DNA of 64,000 nucleotides from Methanoculleus chikugoensis (GTDB lineage Archaea > Halobacteriota > Methanomicrobia > Methanomicrobiales > Methanoculleaceae): the NCBI RefSeq assembly GCF_019669965.1, contig NZ_AP019781.1, positions 744,001-808,000 of the forward strand, in the 5' to 3' direction. Shown one piece after another: positions 53,370-62,728 of the stretch (position 1 is the first letter of the stretch; every line of letters starts with the position of its first letter). The translations under genes were made by a program, and so were the position numbers. Under the pieces are notes generated by a model that did not search any database, was not told the DNA's origin, and saw only the letters and a list, made by a program, of their open reading frames with translations.

Positions 53370-53720
53370 GAAGCCGTTCTACAGAGGCGGTTTTTAACGA
53401 TTGTGACCATGAAGCAGCCGACATCCGGGGCCGCCCCGAGCCGGCCGAACGGCTGCTCCGCCGATGAGCAGGATCTCTTGATGGCTTTGTTTCCCTCTCT
53501 CTCCTTGATCGGCAAGAGACGACCGCAGGCAGCCCTGTGCATGGCCTTGTCCATGAGCGCCTGAGATTTCACTCCGAAATAGTTGTTGCGTCGGTAGGCT
53601 AACCTTCTTTTCGAGAGATATTGCTCCTGTTTCCGCCTAGGTACCGTCGCAGCGGAGCAGCCTTCGACGGTAAGACCCTGTGGTTTGAGTTGCCGGTGAA
53701 AACCATTGGCAACCACACTC
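53370..53720 (-). mobile_element. IS5-like transposase remnant (second, degenerate)
   Basis: The minus-strand frame has SQALMDKAMHRAACGRLLPI, then KEREGNKAIKR, AEQPFGRL and MVTIVKN in order. This is the C-terminal pattern of IS5-group transposases, where a conserved Glu (E in AEQP) follows an Arg-rich helix. Flanking sequence does not continue the homology and the catalytic Asp regions are missing. Treated as a decayed insertion sequence. Confidence 0.5.
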
Positions 53721-54112
53721 CGTTGAACGAGGGGCGATTGGAGACAGATAGAGTATTTGAGAGGGAATGATTTGAAACTCTTTTCAGTTATCATTCAGTA
53801 TGCTGCCCCATTTCGAATCAGGGGTCAGAGTTAACTCCAGGATCCTGTATCGTTCTCCGGAGGTGTCGGGAATTATATCTGCAGCAAATGATTTATATAG
53901 TATGATGACCTGGACCCTGTCAAATCAGGAGCTTATGCCGGCCGTGCTGCTGGATGAAATGGAACAATGTGATTTGAATCTTGCATTCTTTCCAGGAATA
54001 GTCCATAATATGCTGGTAAATCCTGATAATTGCAATGGATGGATTTAATTGCGTGACTGCTGGTCGGTAGCGTCCAGGAGTTAATCTCTTGGTAAAAGTA
54101 ACGGGGGGAAGT
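53721..54112. other. Region without a recognisable gene
   Basis: No convincing gene. A/T content rises toward the right, with a TATA-like tract (ATTTATATAGTATG near 53890) and a GGGGGG-AAGT ribosome-binding-like sequence before the next gene at 54113. Confidence 0.4.
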
Positions 54113-54679
54113 ATGAACCAACGTGCAATACCCTGTACCTTCATGGCCCAGGAAGTATACGGATTTACGCGGCCGTCATACGTGTTTCGCGTGCAGAGAG
54201 TATGGAATGCGTCTATCAAGACTCCTCTGGTACCTATTGTTAAACAGGTTCCATACGTCGCTCCATTATGGAGGCAGGTTCAGCCGATACTTTCACCTTT
54301 AAGCGACGACGCTTGCAGCACAAATCGACCAACCGTTACCCAAAAGGAGGTTATGCCTGTGGAAGAGGTACTCGATCTACAACCCGGTGAATTTGTCCAG
54401 GTTCGGTCTTTAGAAGAAATACGCTCCACGCTTGATGAGAATGGGAAATACAAAGGTCTGCTCTTCATGCCGGAAATGGAGGATTTTTGTGGGGAAAAAT
54501 GCCGCGTATTTAAAAAGGTACGGTCAATCACCCTTGAATCTAACGGTGAAGTAAGAATATTAAGGAGTCCTACGGTTTTCCTGGAGGGGGTCTACTGCGA
54601 TGGGAAGAGGCACAGTGATTGCGACAGGTCGTGCTTGCTTTTCTGGAGGGAAGCCTGGCTGAAACGGATTGAGCCATGA
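54113..54679 (+). CDS. Conserved Cys-containing protein of glycan regions, function unknown
   Basis: The 188-residue protein starts at ATG 54113 right after a GGGGGGAAGT ribosome-binding site. The first about 75 residues are unremarkable. The C-terminal about 105 residues form a compact domain: DLQPGEFVQVRSLEEIRSTL, LLFMPEMEDFCGEKCRVFKK, VFLEGVYCDGKRHSDCDRSC and LLFWREAWLKRIEP. Six Cys in the pattern CxxxC and CDGx5CDRxC suggest a metal site. I recall similar stand-alone domains near exopolysaccharide genes but know no activity. An insertion sequence starts 58 nt downstream. Confidence 0.65.
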   Translation: MNQRAIPCTFMAQEVYGFTRPSYVFRVQRVWNASIKTPLVPIVKQVPYVAPLWRQVQPILSPLSDDACSTNRPTVTQKEVMPVEEVLDLQPGEFVQVRSLEEIRSTLDENGKYKGLLFMPEMEDFCGEKCRVFKKVRSITLESNGEVRILRSPTVFLEGVYCDGKRHSDCDRSCLLFWREAWLKRIEP

Positions 54680-54737
54680 TCCCTCCATTGCTCTTGCACC
54701 CCTGATTTTTGTCCTGTTCCGGCAATGCTTTAATTGT

Positions 54738-56456
54738 CCCACATTCCGCATGTCTTTGATCACAAATAGTAATTTTCATACTCCGTTCCAAGCAACCGGA
54801 GTATCTTCCAGAACTCCGGGTTCATGTTCGTAACCAGCACCGTCACCGCCTCTCCCGCTTGGAACCGGAGTTCCCGGACTCCGCGGAAGCGGAAGAACAG
54901 CCACTTCAAGGTCGGGTTCTGGGTCTGCTTCTTCGTCTGGCCGGTCACCGTTTCCCCGTTCTCCTGCAGGTTCCGGCGGAGCCGGAACTCGGTCATCGCA
55001 TAGATGAAGAGACAGAGGACCATGATCATCGCCAGTGCCTGGATCCGGGAGGGTTTCTTGAGAAAGATCTCCGCCACCCGGAACGAGGGATCCTTGAGGA
55101 ACCGGAACCCCCGCTCCACCGTGCCCTGCTCTTTGTTGTTCGTCAGCAGCTCGTCCGGTGAGAGTTCCCGATCGTTCGTCGCCAGGACAAACCGGCCGAG
55201 TTTCTGCCGACGTTGTTCGACAACCAGGGGGTTGTACTCAACCTCTGCAGAGACCGTATAGACCGTCTCCACCGGTTCATCCGCCTTCGGCCTGCCCCGC
55301 TTCTTCGTCAGCTTCCGGGTAGTTGCTCGGATGTCCAGAGAGCTAAAACGGAACTGCAGGTGCTCCTGCAGCCACTTCTCGGCGGCGATCCGGGCATCCG
55401 GCTCGCAGGCGAACTCCCGTGCGCCGAGTTTCCGGAGCGACGTCTCTGCCTTTTTTCTGTCATTCTCCAGCCTTTTTGCGAATGTCTTCTCCTGCTGCTC
55501 CTGCATCGGTGCCGAGTGGTAGACGACCCACTTCTGCGGGATGCCGGCATATTCAGACATATGCTCCGCATATCGGTAGCGATCGTCCGCGCACGGGTGC
55601 AGGGGGAGATCGGCGGCGACGAGATCCTTGACCTCGTTCAGGGTCGCTGGTACCCGGCTGATCCAGAAGGTATGAGTGCCGAGCGTCGCGAGGTTCTCGG
55701 CCGTATAGAACGCGGCATCGGCGATGTGGTAGACCTTGCCCGGGTGCTGCAGGTTCTCAGTCAGTTGAGTGATGATCGTCAGCAGGGTTTTCTTATCGGA
55801 CTCGTTCCCGGAGAAGGTCTGCAGAAAGAGCGGGATGCCGTGCTGATCGGTCGCCATTCCGAGGACGAACTGCTTGAGGTCCCACCGACCATCCTTGGGA
55901 TGGCCGTAGGTGATGGTCATATCGCGGGAGTCGAAGTCGGCGTCATACTCGCCGCTGACGCTGAACGTTGTGGTATCGACGTGGAGGCAGTGCGTGCCGT
56001 AGTCGCTGGCGAGGAGGCACTCGGCCACGATTGCGTTGAAGAGCTCGGTCGGACCGTATGCGGCGATCGCGTCGAGTGTCCTGCCCAGGACGTCGTCGTT
56101 GAGATGCTCGGTGGTGATGCCCTCGCCGAGGAGCCGGTCGACGGCAATCTCCGAGAAGAACTCCGGATAGAGGTAGAGCCGGCGCTCGACAAAACCAAGA
56201 CCGTTGAGCACCATGGCTTTGACAATATCCCCGTGGGTGAGGTGGTGGTGCCGCGTCTTGGGAATGGCACGGTCAACGACCTCGGCGATCCCGAGGGTGT
56301 CGAAAGCACCGGCAACGATCCCGAGATGGCCGATCGAGACGTTGGAGCCTTCGATGAAGTCAGCAGAGGTGGGCACAGCAGAGGTTTTTCCCGAAAGTAC
56401 AAGGATCTTGCGGTTTGATATTTCGACTAAGGAGTCAGGTTAGTGCGAAAGGTGGG
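54738..56456. mobile_element. Insertion sequence of IS1634 type, apparently intact
   Basis: About 1.72 kb bounded by imperfect terminal inverted repeats: left CCCACATTCCGCA, right (reverse complement) CCCACCTTTCGCA, 11 of 13 matching. TTGT lies directly outside both ends and may be a short target duplication (the family usually makes 5-6 bp). It encloses one full transposase gene on the minus strand. Confidence 0.7.
54760..56376 (-). CDS. IS1634-family transposase
   Basis: This 538-residue DDE transposase of the IS4-like IS1634 group looks complete. Candidate catalytic residues are Asp in LHVDTTTFSVSGEY, Asp in YHIADAAFYTAENL, and Glu in TVERGFRFLKDP (the Y-(2)-R-(3)-E-like region). The N-terminal half carries the helical DNA-binding part (LTHGDIVKAMVLNGLGFVER), and an internal segment is basic (RKLTKKRGRPKADEP). 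Terminal inverted repeats are close on both sides. The ATG at 56376 gives MPTSADFIEGSNVSIGHLGI, a typical start. Confidence 0.88.
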   Translation of the reverse strand: MPTSADFIEGSNVSIGHLGIVAGAFDTLGIAEVVDRAIPKTRHHHLTHGDIVKAMVLNGLGFVERRLYLYPEFFSEIAVDRLLGEGITTEHLNDDVLGRTLDAIAAYGPTELFNAIVAECLLASDYGTHCLHVDTTTFSVSGEYDADFDSRDMTITYGHPKDGRWDLKQFVLGMATDQHGIPLFLQTFSGNESDKKTLLTIITQLTENLQHPGKVYHIADAAFYTAENLATLGTHTFWISRVPATLNEVKDLVAADLPLHPCADDRYRYAEHMSEYAGIPQKWVVYHSAPMQEQQEKTFAKRLENDRKKAETSLRKLGAREFACEPDARIAAEKWLQEHLQFRFSSLDIRATTRKLTKKRGRPKADEPVETVYTVSAEVEYNPLVVEQRRQKLGRFVLATNDRELSPDELLTNNKEQGTVERGFRFLKDPSFRVAEIFLKKPSRIQALAMIMVLCLFIYAMTEFRLRRNLQENGETVTGQTKKQTQNPTLKWLFFRFRGVRELRFQAGEAVTVLVTNMNPEFWKILRLLGTEYENYYL

Positions 56457-56635
56457 TTGTGTATGGCATGGCGGCTTACCGGGTCAGGTAGAGCACTACC
56501 GCCATTGTGCCGTGTCGGAGATACCCGGTATTCGATTCAAGCGCAGGCTCCTGTTACCCGGATCTTTTGGGGTAATTTTTCTTCGGATCGGCAGGTCACA
56601 ATAACACTCCGTATCGGAGAAGAATTGTTTTAAGC

Positions 56636-57748
56636 TTACTTCTTTTGTAAGCCAACATAAATCTTCAGCAACCGCTCCTCCATGTTCTCCCAATTGTACT
56701 TTTTTTCATAGGCTTCCCGGCCGTTCTTGCCAAGGTGCTTGCACAGGGCGGGATTTTCTTTGAGCGTAAGGATTGCATGCTTGATCGCGTCAGCGTTCCC
56801 GTACGGCACGACGAAGCCGCATTTCTCCTCCCTTACAATCTCAGCCATTGCTGTCCCGTCACTGATCAGGATCGGTTTCCCGCACATCATCGCTTCAAAT
56901 AGTTTGTTAGGGCTGGCATAACGATTATTTGGGACATCGGGATCGTAGAGGGCGAACAGCAGGTCCGATTGTAACGTCCTCGAAATGACATCATCATAAG
57001 GAATTCTTCCGACGAATGTGACATGGGGCTCCTGTTCGCTTATAGACCGTAAATACTCTGCATAGTATCCGAATCCTGCAAATTCGACCAGAACATCCCC
57101 AATATCTTTTGCTGCATGAATTACCGATTCGAAATCCCTACCCTCTCCCAGTATTCCGGCATAGAAGATCTTAAACGGCTTCCACTGCTCTTGCCGCATA
57201 TCCACCGTCGCTAAGTGCCGGGAATCTTCAGGGGAATTATAAATGATGTTGATACCGTTATCCCCGTCTTTTCCAATCTGCCTCAATCGGCTGGGATCTA
57301 CTACAATGACTGCATCTGCGAATCTCATTAAGTAAATATCAAACGCAGCCACACAATTCCTGACGTATGCGGGCAACACCACCAGATCGGCATAAAAGTC
57401 AAAGATGTCGTAGACCAGTTGTTTCCTCTTGGATTTGGCGGCAAGGATGGCAGGGACATATGTGTCAAGATCGGCAGCATGGACAACATCCCAGTCTTCC
57501 TTTAACAACCAGAATAACGCGAGAATCCACCAGATCGGGAGATATAGGATTACCCCTTTTTCAACGGGAGCTCTAAATTTCAAGCGCCTAATGGTATAAC
57601 GGTGCCGTTTTTCTTGAACCGGCGCATTACCGAATCTTTGCCATCCTACCAGCGTCACATCATGACCCGCGTTCGCCAATGTTTTCGCTTCTTTCTCCAG
57701 CCTTACATCCGGATCGATGGGATTGGAGCGGAGCATGATAATTTTCAT
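56636..57748 (-). CDS. Glycosyltransferase (GT4-like)
   Basis: GT-B glycosyltransferase of 370 residues from ATG 57748 (MKIIMLRSNPIDPDVRLEKE); a GTG three codons upstream is also possible. The donor half has FYAGILGEGRDFESVIHAAK, FVGRIPYDDVISRTL, and the motif NRYASPNKLFEAMMCGKPIL, close to WcaK/GT4 transferases. It shares the RYASPNKLFEA-like pattern with the GT at the right end of the window. It probably adds a sugar to the surface glycan. The adjacent IS may have altered its downstream surroundings but not the gene. Confidence 0.87.
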   Translation of the reverse strand: MKIIMLRSNPIDPDVRLEKEAKTLANAGHDVTLVGWQRFGNAPVQEKRHRYTIRRLKFRAPVEKGVILYLPIWWILALFWLLKEDWDVVHAADLDTYVPAILAAKSKRKQLVYDIFDFYADLVVLPAYVRNCVAAFDIYLMRFADAVIVVDPSRLRQIGKDGDNGINIIYNSPEDSRHLATVDMRQEQWKPFKIFYAGILGEGRDFESVIHAAKDIGDVLVEFAGFGYYAEYLRSISEQEPHVTFVGRIPYDDVISRTLQSDLLFALYDPDVPNNRYASPNKLFEAMMCGKPILISDGTAMAEIVREEKCGFVVPYGNADAIKHAILTLKENPALCKHLGKNGREAYEKKYNWENMEERLLKIYVGLQKK

Positions 57749-58105
57749 GTATTTCACATTCCTGATGCCTGAACCGGTGGCATGCCGCAGAGACGGGGGT
57801 TCATGTCTGAATTGTGCGAACTCAGGTTACCTATCCCCGGAATACGGGGTTTTACTCCGGCTGGGGTCAAGATCTCAAGGAAAATCTGGTTCATCTCACG
57901 GGCATGGTGCAGTTCGGTGTCTTCGCCGTGTTGGCGCTTCTGGGGAAGGTATCAAGTGCAGGGGCAATGGACTCCTTCCGGAGCCCTTTGCCGATACTTC
58001 CGGGGTATGTTGATCGCCTGTTCAGGTATGCCTCATTAAGAACGGATGCCGGAGTACTGGGATGCGGTGGTGCCGGACCGGAGGTAGGTATCGGAATTGA
58101 AACCT
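57749..58105. other. Intergenic region, no gene seen
   Basis: About 350 nt with short open frames on both strands but no family resemblance, no repeat and no clear promoter. Confidence 0.4.
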
Positions 58106-59308
58106 TCAGCGAGTTGTCGTTGCTTTTTCCCATAGGACTGAGTATCTCCCAAAGAGAAAATCCTTCCATGCCAGGAGTATGAGATATTCGTTCAACAGTA
58201 CGTAGTGTATAATTTTGGGAATTGAAGCCACTGAGAAAGCTGTTTCATCTTTCCTCCCGGGTAACAACCGGGATCTCGCAAAAAGAAGTGCAGCAAAAAG
58301 GCTTACAAAGAAAGTTAACGTGAGAATAAGGTGTGCCAGTGCAACCTGAAGATCCCCTATGACCAGATAGAGTATTGGGATAGTCAGGATCATGAAGGGA
58401 GAAATCATGGTCAGTGCCTTATGTGAGGGGAAGATCAATCTTCGATACCAGTCTTTTGCGGATATCAGGAACTTTCCATGTTTAAATAGAATCTGGATTG
58501 TCCCGATGCTCGTCCGCTTTCTTTGTTTGATCTGATCCTCCGGCGTGGTGGGAGCGGGTTCGTATACGATCGCACCGGGCTCGTAAACGATTTTATATCC
58601 TTTTTCTTTGATGGAGACGCACATGTCTAAATCTTCAGTAAGCATCCGGACATCGGCATCGACGAGGTCTTTCCTCCATGCGTTGATCTCCCCGTGGAAG
58701 GTACATGCCGAGTCCAGCGCGGATTCACCGACCCGCATCATGTATTCCAGATCCCAGTAGAAAGAGGTAGAGGCCGCAAGAGAATTTTCTGGATTTGCAA
58801 CACAGTATTTACCCCCTACGGCCCCTACTTTTGGATCCTTGAAGTGCGGCATGATTTCTCGGAGTACGTTCGGGTCAAAGGCTGCGTTTGCATCGGTCAC
58901 CAAGACGAAATCTCCTCTTGCTGCCCTCTTTCCGAAGTTTATTGCGGATGCTTTCCCACGCCTCTCTTTTTCCCGAATGATCTTCACTGGCGGATTGTGA
59001 TCCCCATAACTTTGCAGGAGATCTTGCACGACGCCGACGGTTCCGTCAAGAGAACCGGAATCAACCACAATGATCTCGTAGTTCTCTCCGGGATAATTAA
59101 GGTTCAAAAGGTTCTCTATCCGCTGTGCAATAACGGTCTCTTCGTTATACGTCGGAACCAGGATCGAGACGAACGGTTGGTACGTATAATCCACGACCCT
59201 GGGTTTTGCCCTAAGAGCGACGGTTGCCATTAATAGGGGATATCCTACAAACTGCCAGATCAACAACGCCGACACGCCGACGATTACAAAGAGCCATAAT
59301 AATGTCAT
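58106..59308 (-). CDS. Processive family 2 glycosyltransferase (membrane synthase)
   Basis: This 400-residue GT2 of the hyaluronan/cellulose-synthase-like kind polymerises or extends a glycan at the membrane. An N-terminal helix (LLWLFVIVGVSALLIWQFVG) precedes the GT-A domain with VSILVPTYNEETVIAQRIEN, IIVVDSGSLDGT, the DxD-type FVLVTDANAAFDP, the acceptor motif TEDLDMCVSI and the QxxRW-like QRKRTSIG. Three to four C-terminal transmembrane helices follow. Gln-Arg-Lys-Arg-Thr in place of QxxRW is a deviation, so processivity is uncertain. Confidence 0.88.
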   Translation of the reverse strand: MTLLWLFVIVGVSALLIWQFVGYPLLMATVALRAKPRVVDYTYQPFVSILVPTYNEETVIAQRIENLLNLNYPGENYEIIVVDSGSLDGTVGVVQDLLQSYGDHNPPVKIIREKERRGKASAINFGKRAARGDFVLVTDANAAFDPNVLREIMPHFKDPKVGAVGGKYCVANPENSLAASTSFYWDLEYMMRVGESALDSACTFHGEINAWRKDLVDADVRMLTEDLDMCVSIKEKGYKIVYEPGAIVYEPAPTTPEDQIKQRKRTSIGTIQILFKHGKFLISAKDWYRRLIFPSHKALTMISPFMILTIPILYLVIGDLQVALAHLILTLTFFVSLFAALLFARSRLLPGRKDETAFSVASIPKIIHYVLLNEYLILLAWKDFLFGRYSVLWEKATTTR

Positions 59309-60199
59309 CTCTCCTTCACCTCATAAAACCGCATTTTTACTGCTGATGTTATGTGAGGAGGCCGCATTGTGTTTATTGCCGCATTGTGTTCATTTCCCGT
59401 CATCCGATCTCCTTTAATGCACCAGCATGCTTGGCATGAACCTCAGGGCCGACATCGAGGCTCCTTGGCTTCGCCGTCCCGAATAACCGGCACATACCGA
59501 TTGTCCAGGGTTGTGCTCTTCGGGCGGCCAATCGATCTTATCGGTTACCGTCTACGACACATGCTGCAGAAAATTTTGTTGATATCGAAGAACGTTTTTG
59601 AAGTGATTTTCTTTACCGCGTTAGCTGAAATCTCGAATGCGACAGAGAGTATTGGTCGGGCCCGGTTCGTGCAGAAGGTTCCCCATAGACTACTCATCGC
59701 ATATGGTGTCGGATCCCCTGCGGTCGGAACCAGTTCTTTCATGGGCAGGTGCTGTGGTAATGTCGGGCAGGTGTCCATCGGGTTACACTGCCATGTTAGC
59801 AAAAGGATATATATCTTTCTCAGCAGGCCCTTTTGCGTGGAAACGAGCCCCTTGCTCCTCAAAGCAGGTCTGTCCTCCGGTTAATTTTCCTATGTTTTCC
59901 GGTGAAGCAGGGCATGAGATATCCATAGGTTCAATTTTTCGGAGCGTTTCGGGTAGAGAGTTATGGATCAGGGTTAAGTGTAGCCTTTTTTCGTGATGAG
60001 CAATTTGCCGTTGCGGAGTGAGTGCGAACGGAGTTATTGGCTTTGTATGGGTTGGCCTGCACGGTAAGTATCGATGACCCGATGGCGTCCTGCTCCCTGT
60101 TTTGAAAAACTCCGGGCAATGATGCGTCGATGCCGGATCCGGATTGCAGCTTGACGGATGCGTTGAGTAAATCGAAAAGACGCGCCTTTCCTGCATACT
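59309..60199. other. Long stretch without a recognisable gene
   Basis: About 890 nt without a convincing gene. Short frames on the minus strand near 59400-59520 (NRYVPVIRDGEAKEP, GPEVHAKHAGALKEIG in different frames) read like the remains of a decayed coding sequence, but I cannot name it. A TATA-like tract (ATATATATC near 59805) is present. No repeat detected. Confidence 0.4.
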
Positions 60200-62113
60200 T
60201 CAGTGCATGAAGCGATAGAGATCGATGCCCTCATTCGAGTAAATCTTGTCCTTAGAGGAAAGTTGAAGCGTGATATACCGGATGTTTTCCTCTGTCGGGA
60301 GATAGGGCTGGTTATTCTCCGGATCAAATCCAGCGCTCTTCCCGTAGAGTAACCCACCTTTCCGGAACTGCTCATACGGAATAATAATGTATCCGCTCTT
60401 GCCCGATACCGTCAGATTATCCTGCATCCAGTGAAGGGTGTAATAAGGCAATCCCGGAATTTCCGGCTCGTACCTACCCTGCCTGGCGAAGAAACGGCTC
60501 GTATAGTAATCCGAGAACAGGGAAGAGTCCCCGGGTACCGTCTCCAGCACGTGGTTGAATCCGGCGATCTCATCCTGTTCGAAGGAGTACCGTTGGTACG
60601 ACGGCTCATGCTTGACAAGCCCCAGGGAACCGATGCCGTAGAGAACAACCAGAGCAATCAGCAGTGTTCCAACCAGTTTTGGCGATATCTTCATAGTTGA
60701 TAGATGTCTGGTGAGGATGTATATCCCAACGCCCATAACGATGGCAAGAAACGGCAGAAACAGAAATGCAAACCTGTCGATTCGGAGTATCTGCATAAAC
60801 TGGAATACTACGGAAAGGATGTTCGGAACGTTCAGGAGGATCGCTATCATTCCGAAAATCCCGAATACTACTGAGTATCTCGGCTGCTGCTTCCATAGGA
60901 GATAAAGCATTCCCATCACGCCAAAAAATACAACAAACAACGTATCAAGGTTGTCCGTTAGGAAACTGAGACCCAGATTTACCACCCCGGATAGAATAAT
61001 CGTTTGATACAGCGCCGGATCGACGCGTGGGAGTATCTGTTCAAAGAAAGAATAGGCAGTGAAGGTCCAGTAACAGGCAAACAGGGTGATGGGCACCATC
61101 AAGAGGATCAGGTTCACATGCCTTCTATCGTGAATGAATCTCTCGATACCAAAGAGGAGCCCGAGCAGGATGATGATCATCGGAGTGGAGATCTGGTGGA
61201 CTAAAAGAATGAAGATGAGTACGACCACAACGCAGAATCTCTGGCCTGTGGACCTCGTGATGACACGTTCTGAGTTAGCCTTTGGTTTTTCCAGGGAATA
61301 AAGCAGGTACAGGAGGATGAGAAACCCGACATAGGCGAGGGTTCTGGTCACCATATATGTGCCGTAGTATATGACGTCGGCATTCATGGCATAGATAAGA
61401 GCAATCATAAGAGAGATCTGTTCATTGTGAAAGATGCCGTTGACCAGAAGATACAGGAACAACACTGTTGTAACGTAGATCAGGCAGGTGACGATGAACA
61501 GAGCGGTCTGAATATCCAGACCCAGGATTTGCGATGATAGGGACATAAATACGTGATACAGGGGGAAATAGGCATAATCTCCGAGCCCTCCTGAGATTAC
61601 ATGCCCGGAAAGGAGGGTTACGGCGGACATGTAGATGTGCGGCATTGTGTCCGTAGCCCCGAAGTACAGGGCTGATCTGAGTGTATAACTGTAAATCGTG
61701 ACTGCAAGGACGAGCATGATCTCAAAGAGCACAACCGCAGGAAGTATCCTCCGTGATAAAGTCTGGAGAAATATTATAGCGTACGGGATAATCACCGCTC
61801 CAAGGCTCAATTTCGGTTCGACCGGGGCCGCGAACAGGAGCAGGATGGAAAACGTATAGGCTAGTAAAAAGAGTGTTACCGACGTCGAAGAGGAACAGGG
61901 GAACAACGTCACCTTCGTTAAGAGGTCGATATCGGTTTTCTTAATGAGAATGAATGCAGCGGATGCGATGAATACCGGTATTGCCATAATTGAGCCGTTG
62001 ATCAGGTAGCCCGTCATGCCAAACATGTAGCAGGAGATTGCCCCTACGATGTAGGCAAACAACACCAGATATGGAAAAAAACAGGCCGTTCTCTCCAGTA
62101 ACCGAATCTTCAT
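60200..62113 (-). CDS. Large polytopic membrane protein (GT-C/oligosaccharyltransferase-like)
   Basis: 637 residues with about 12-13 transmembrane helices and a C-terminal soluble part of about 110 residues (FEQDEIAGFNHVLETVPGDS, YEPEIPGLPYYTLHWMQDNL). The first large loop carries YFGATDTMPHIYMSAVTLLS with an acidic ATD and the following YFPLYHVFMSL, as in GT-C family glycosyltransferases and AglB/Wzy-like proteins that use lipid-linked sugars. No single family can be named with confidence. It lies upstream of the GT2 synthase on the same strand, with an 891-nt gap. Confidence 0.72.
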   Translation of the reverse strand: MKIRLLERTACFFPYLVLFAYIVGAISCYMFGMTGYLINGSIMAIPVFIASAAFILIKKTDIDLLTKVTLFPCSSSTSVTLFLLAYTFSILLLFAAPVEPKLSLGAVIIPYAIIFLQTLSRRILPAVVLFEIMLVLAVTIYSYTLRSALYFGATDTMPHIYMSAVTLLSGHVISGGLGDYAYFPLYHVFMSLSSQILGLDIQTALFIVTCLIYVTTVLFLYLLVNGIFHNEQISLMIALIYAMNADVIYYGTYMVTRTLAYVGFLILLYLLYSLEKPKANSERVITRSTGQRFCVVVVLIFILLVHQISTPMIIILLGLLFGIERFIHDRRHVNLILLMVPITLFACYWTFTAYSFFEQILPRVDPALYQTIILSGVVNLGLSFLTDNLDTLFVVFFGVMGMLYLLWKQQPRYSVVFGIFGMIAILLNVPNILSVVFQFMQILRIDRFAFLFLPFLAIVMGVGIYILTRHLSTMKISPKLVGTLLIALVVLYGIGSLGLVKHEPSYQRYSFEQDEIAGFNHVLETVPGDSSLFSDYYTSRFFARQGRYEPEIPGLPYYTLHWMQDNLTVSGKSGYIIIPYEQFRKGGLLYGKSAGFDPENNQPYLPTEENIRYITLQLSSKDKIYSNEGIDLYRFMH

Positions 62114-62728
62114 TCCGGATCCTGTTCCTCTCTCTAGATGGTAGCGCCTTCAGCAGTCAACCATAATAAATTTCACCTTTCTTCCTGGAGGTGAGCCAAA
62201 CACCCCGCGATGGATATGGATCTTTGGGGAGGTTGATCATCCGAGCGTGTCGTTCCATATATTTCCCCATGATATCCCCTCTATGTCCGCTCGCCGATCG
62301 CCTGTTTCCGCAACGAACGCGTAAATACCCGGCCTCATCCAGACGCCTTTCTCAATCGTTCCAATCTGGTTATCGGTGAGAGCGAGCTTGCCGTCGTCTT
62401 GAAAGAGATGGGGGAACAAGAGATCGCCCTGGAAATGAACCGGAAGTGCGCGGTCCCGGAAGACATGTAGCTCGAATTGGCCGATCATTACGGCGTGCCG
62501 CTTATCAGGGGGTCGGATCTTCACGCCGTGGAAGACCTTTCTGCCGTTTAAGTGGCTCTTGCGGTTGTGCTGAGCCGCGAGGTGTGGAATGTTACCTTCC
62601 GGTCGAGAGGTTGCAAGGGTCCGCGGGGACCGAGAGAACCCGGGTCTTCACCTGCGATGAGGGTACTTAAAAGCCCATTGCGACGGCCTTCACCGGCTAT
62701 CCTGATTGGCCGATAGATGTACCCGGCA
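62114..62728. other. Gap holding a possible remnant, otherwise without a gene
   Basis: Apart from the short minus-strand frame listed next, no gene is seen. A second minus-strand frame (to about 62550) reads LIAGEDPGSLGPRGPLQPLD, then RKVTFHTSRLSTTARAT, which also looks protein-like; the two could be parts of one frameshifted gene. Confidence 0.4.
62237..62524 (-). pseudogene. Possible remnant or small hypothetical gene
   Basis: The frame encodes 95 residues from a GTG, including VMIGQFELHVFRDRALPVHF, DLLFPHLFQDDGKLALTDNQ and IGTIEKGVWMRPGIYAFVAE. The composition is that of a real protein (beta-rich, jelly-roll-like), and the frame is open further upstream in a less protein-like way, with a better-looking segment in a neighbouring frame. 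A decayed C-terminal carbohydrate-binding or epimerase-like domain is possible. No family is recognised. Confidence 0.35.

Noticed and set aside
59783-60196. 137-codon minus-strand frame as a gene
   Set aside because: Composition (Pro/His/Thr-rich, no pattern) and lack of start signals suggest chance.
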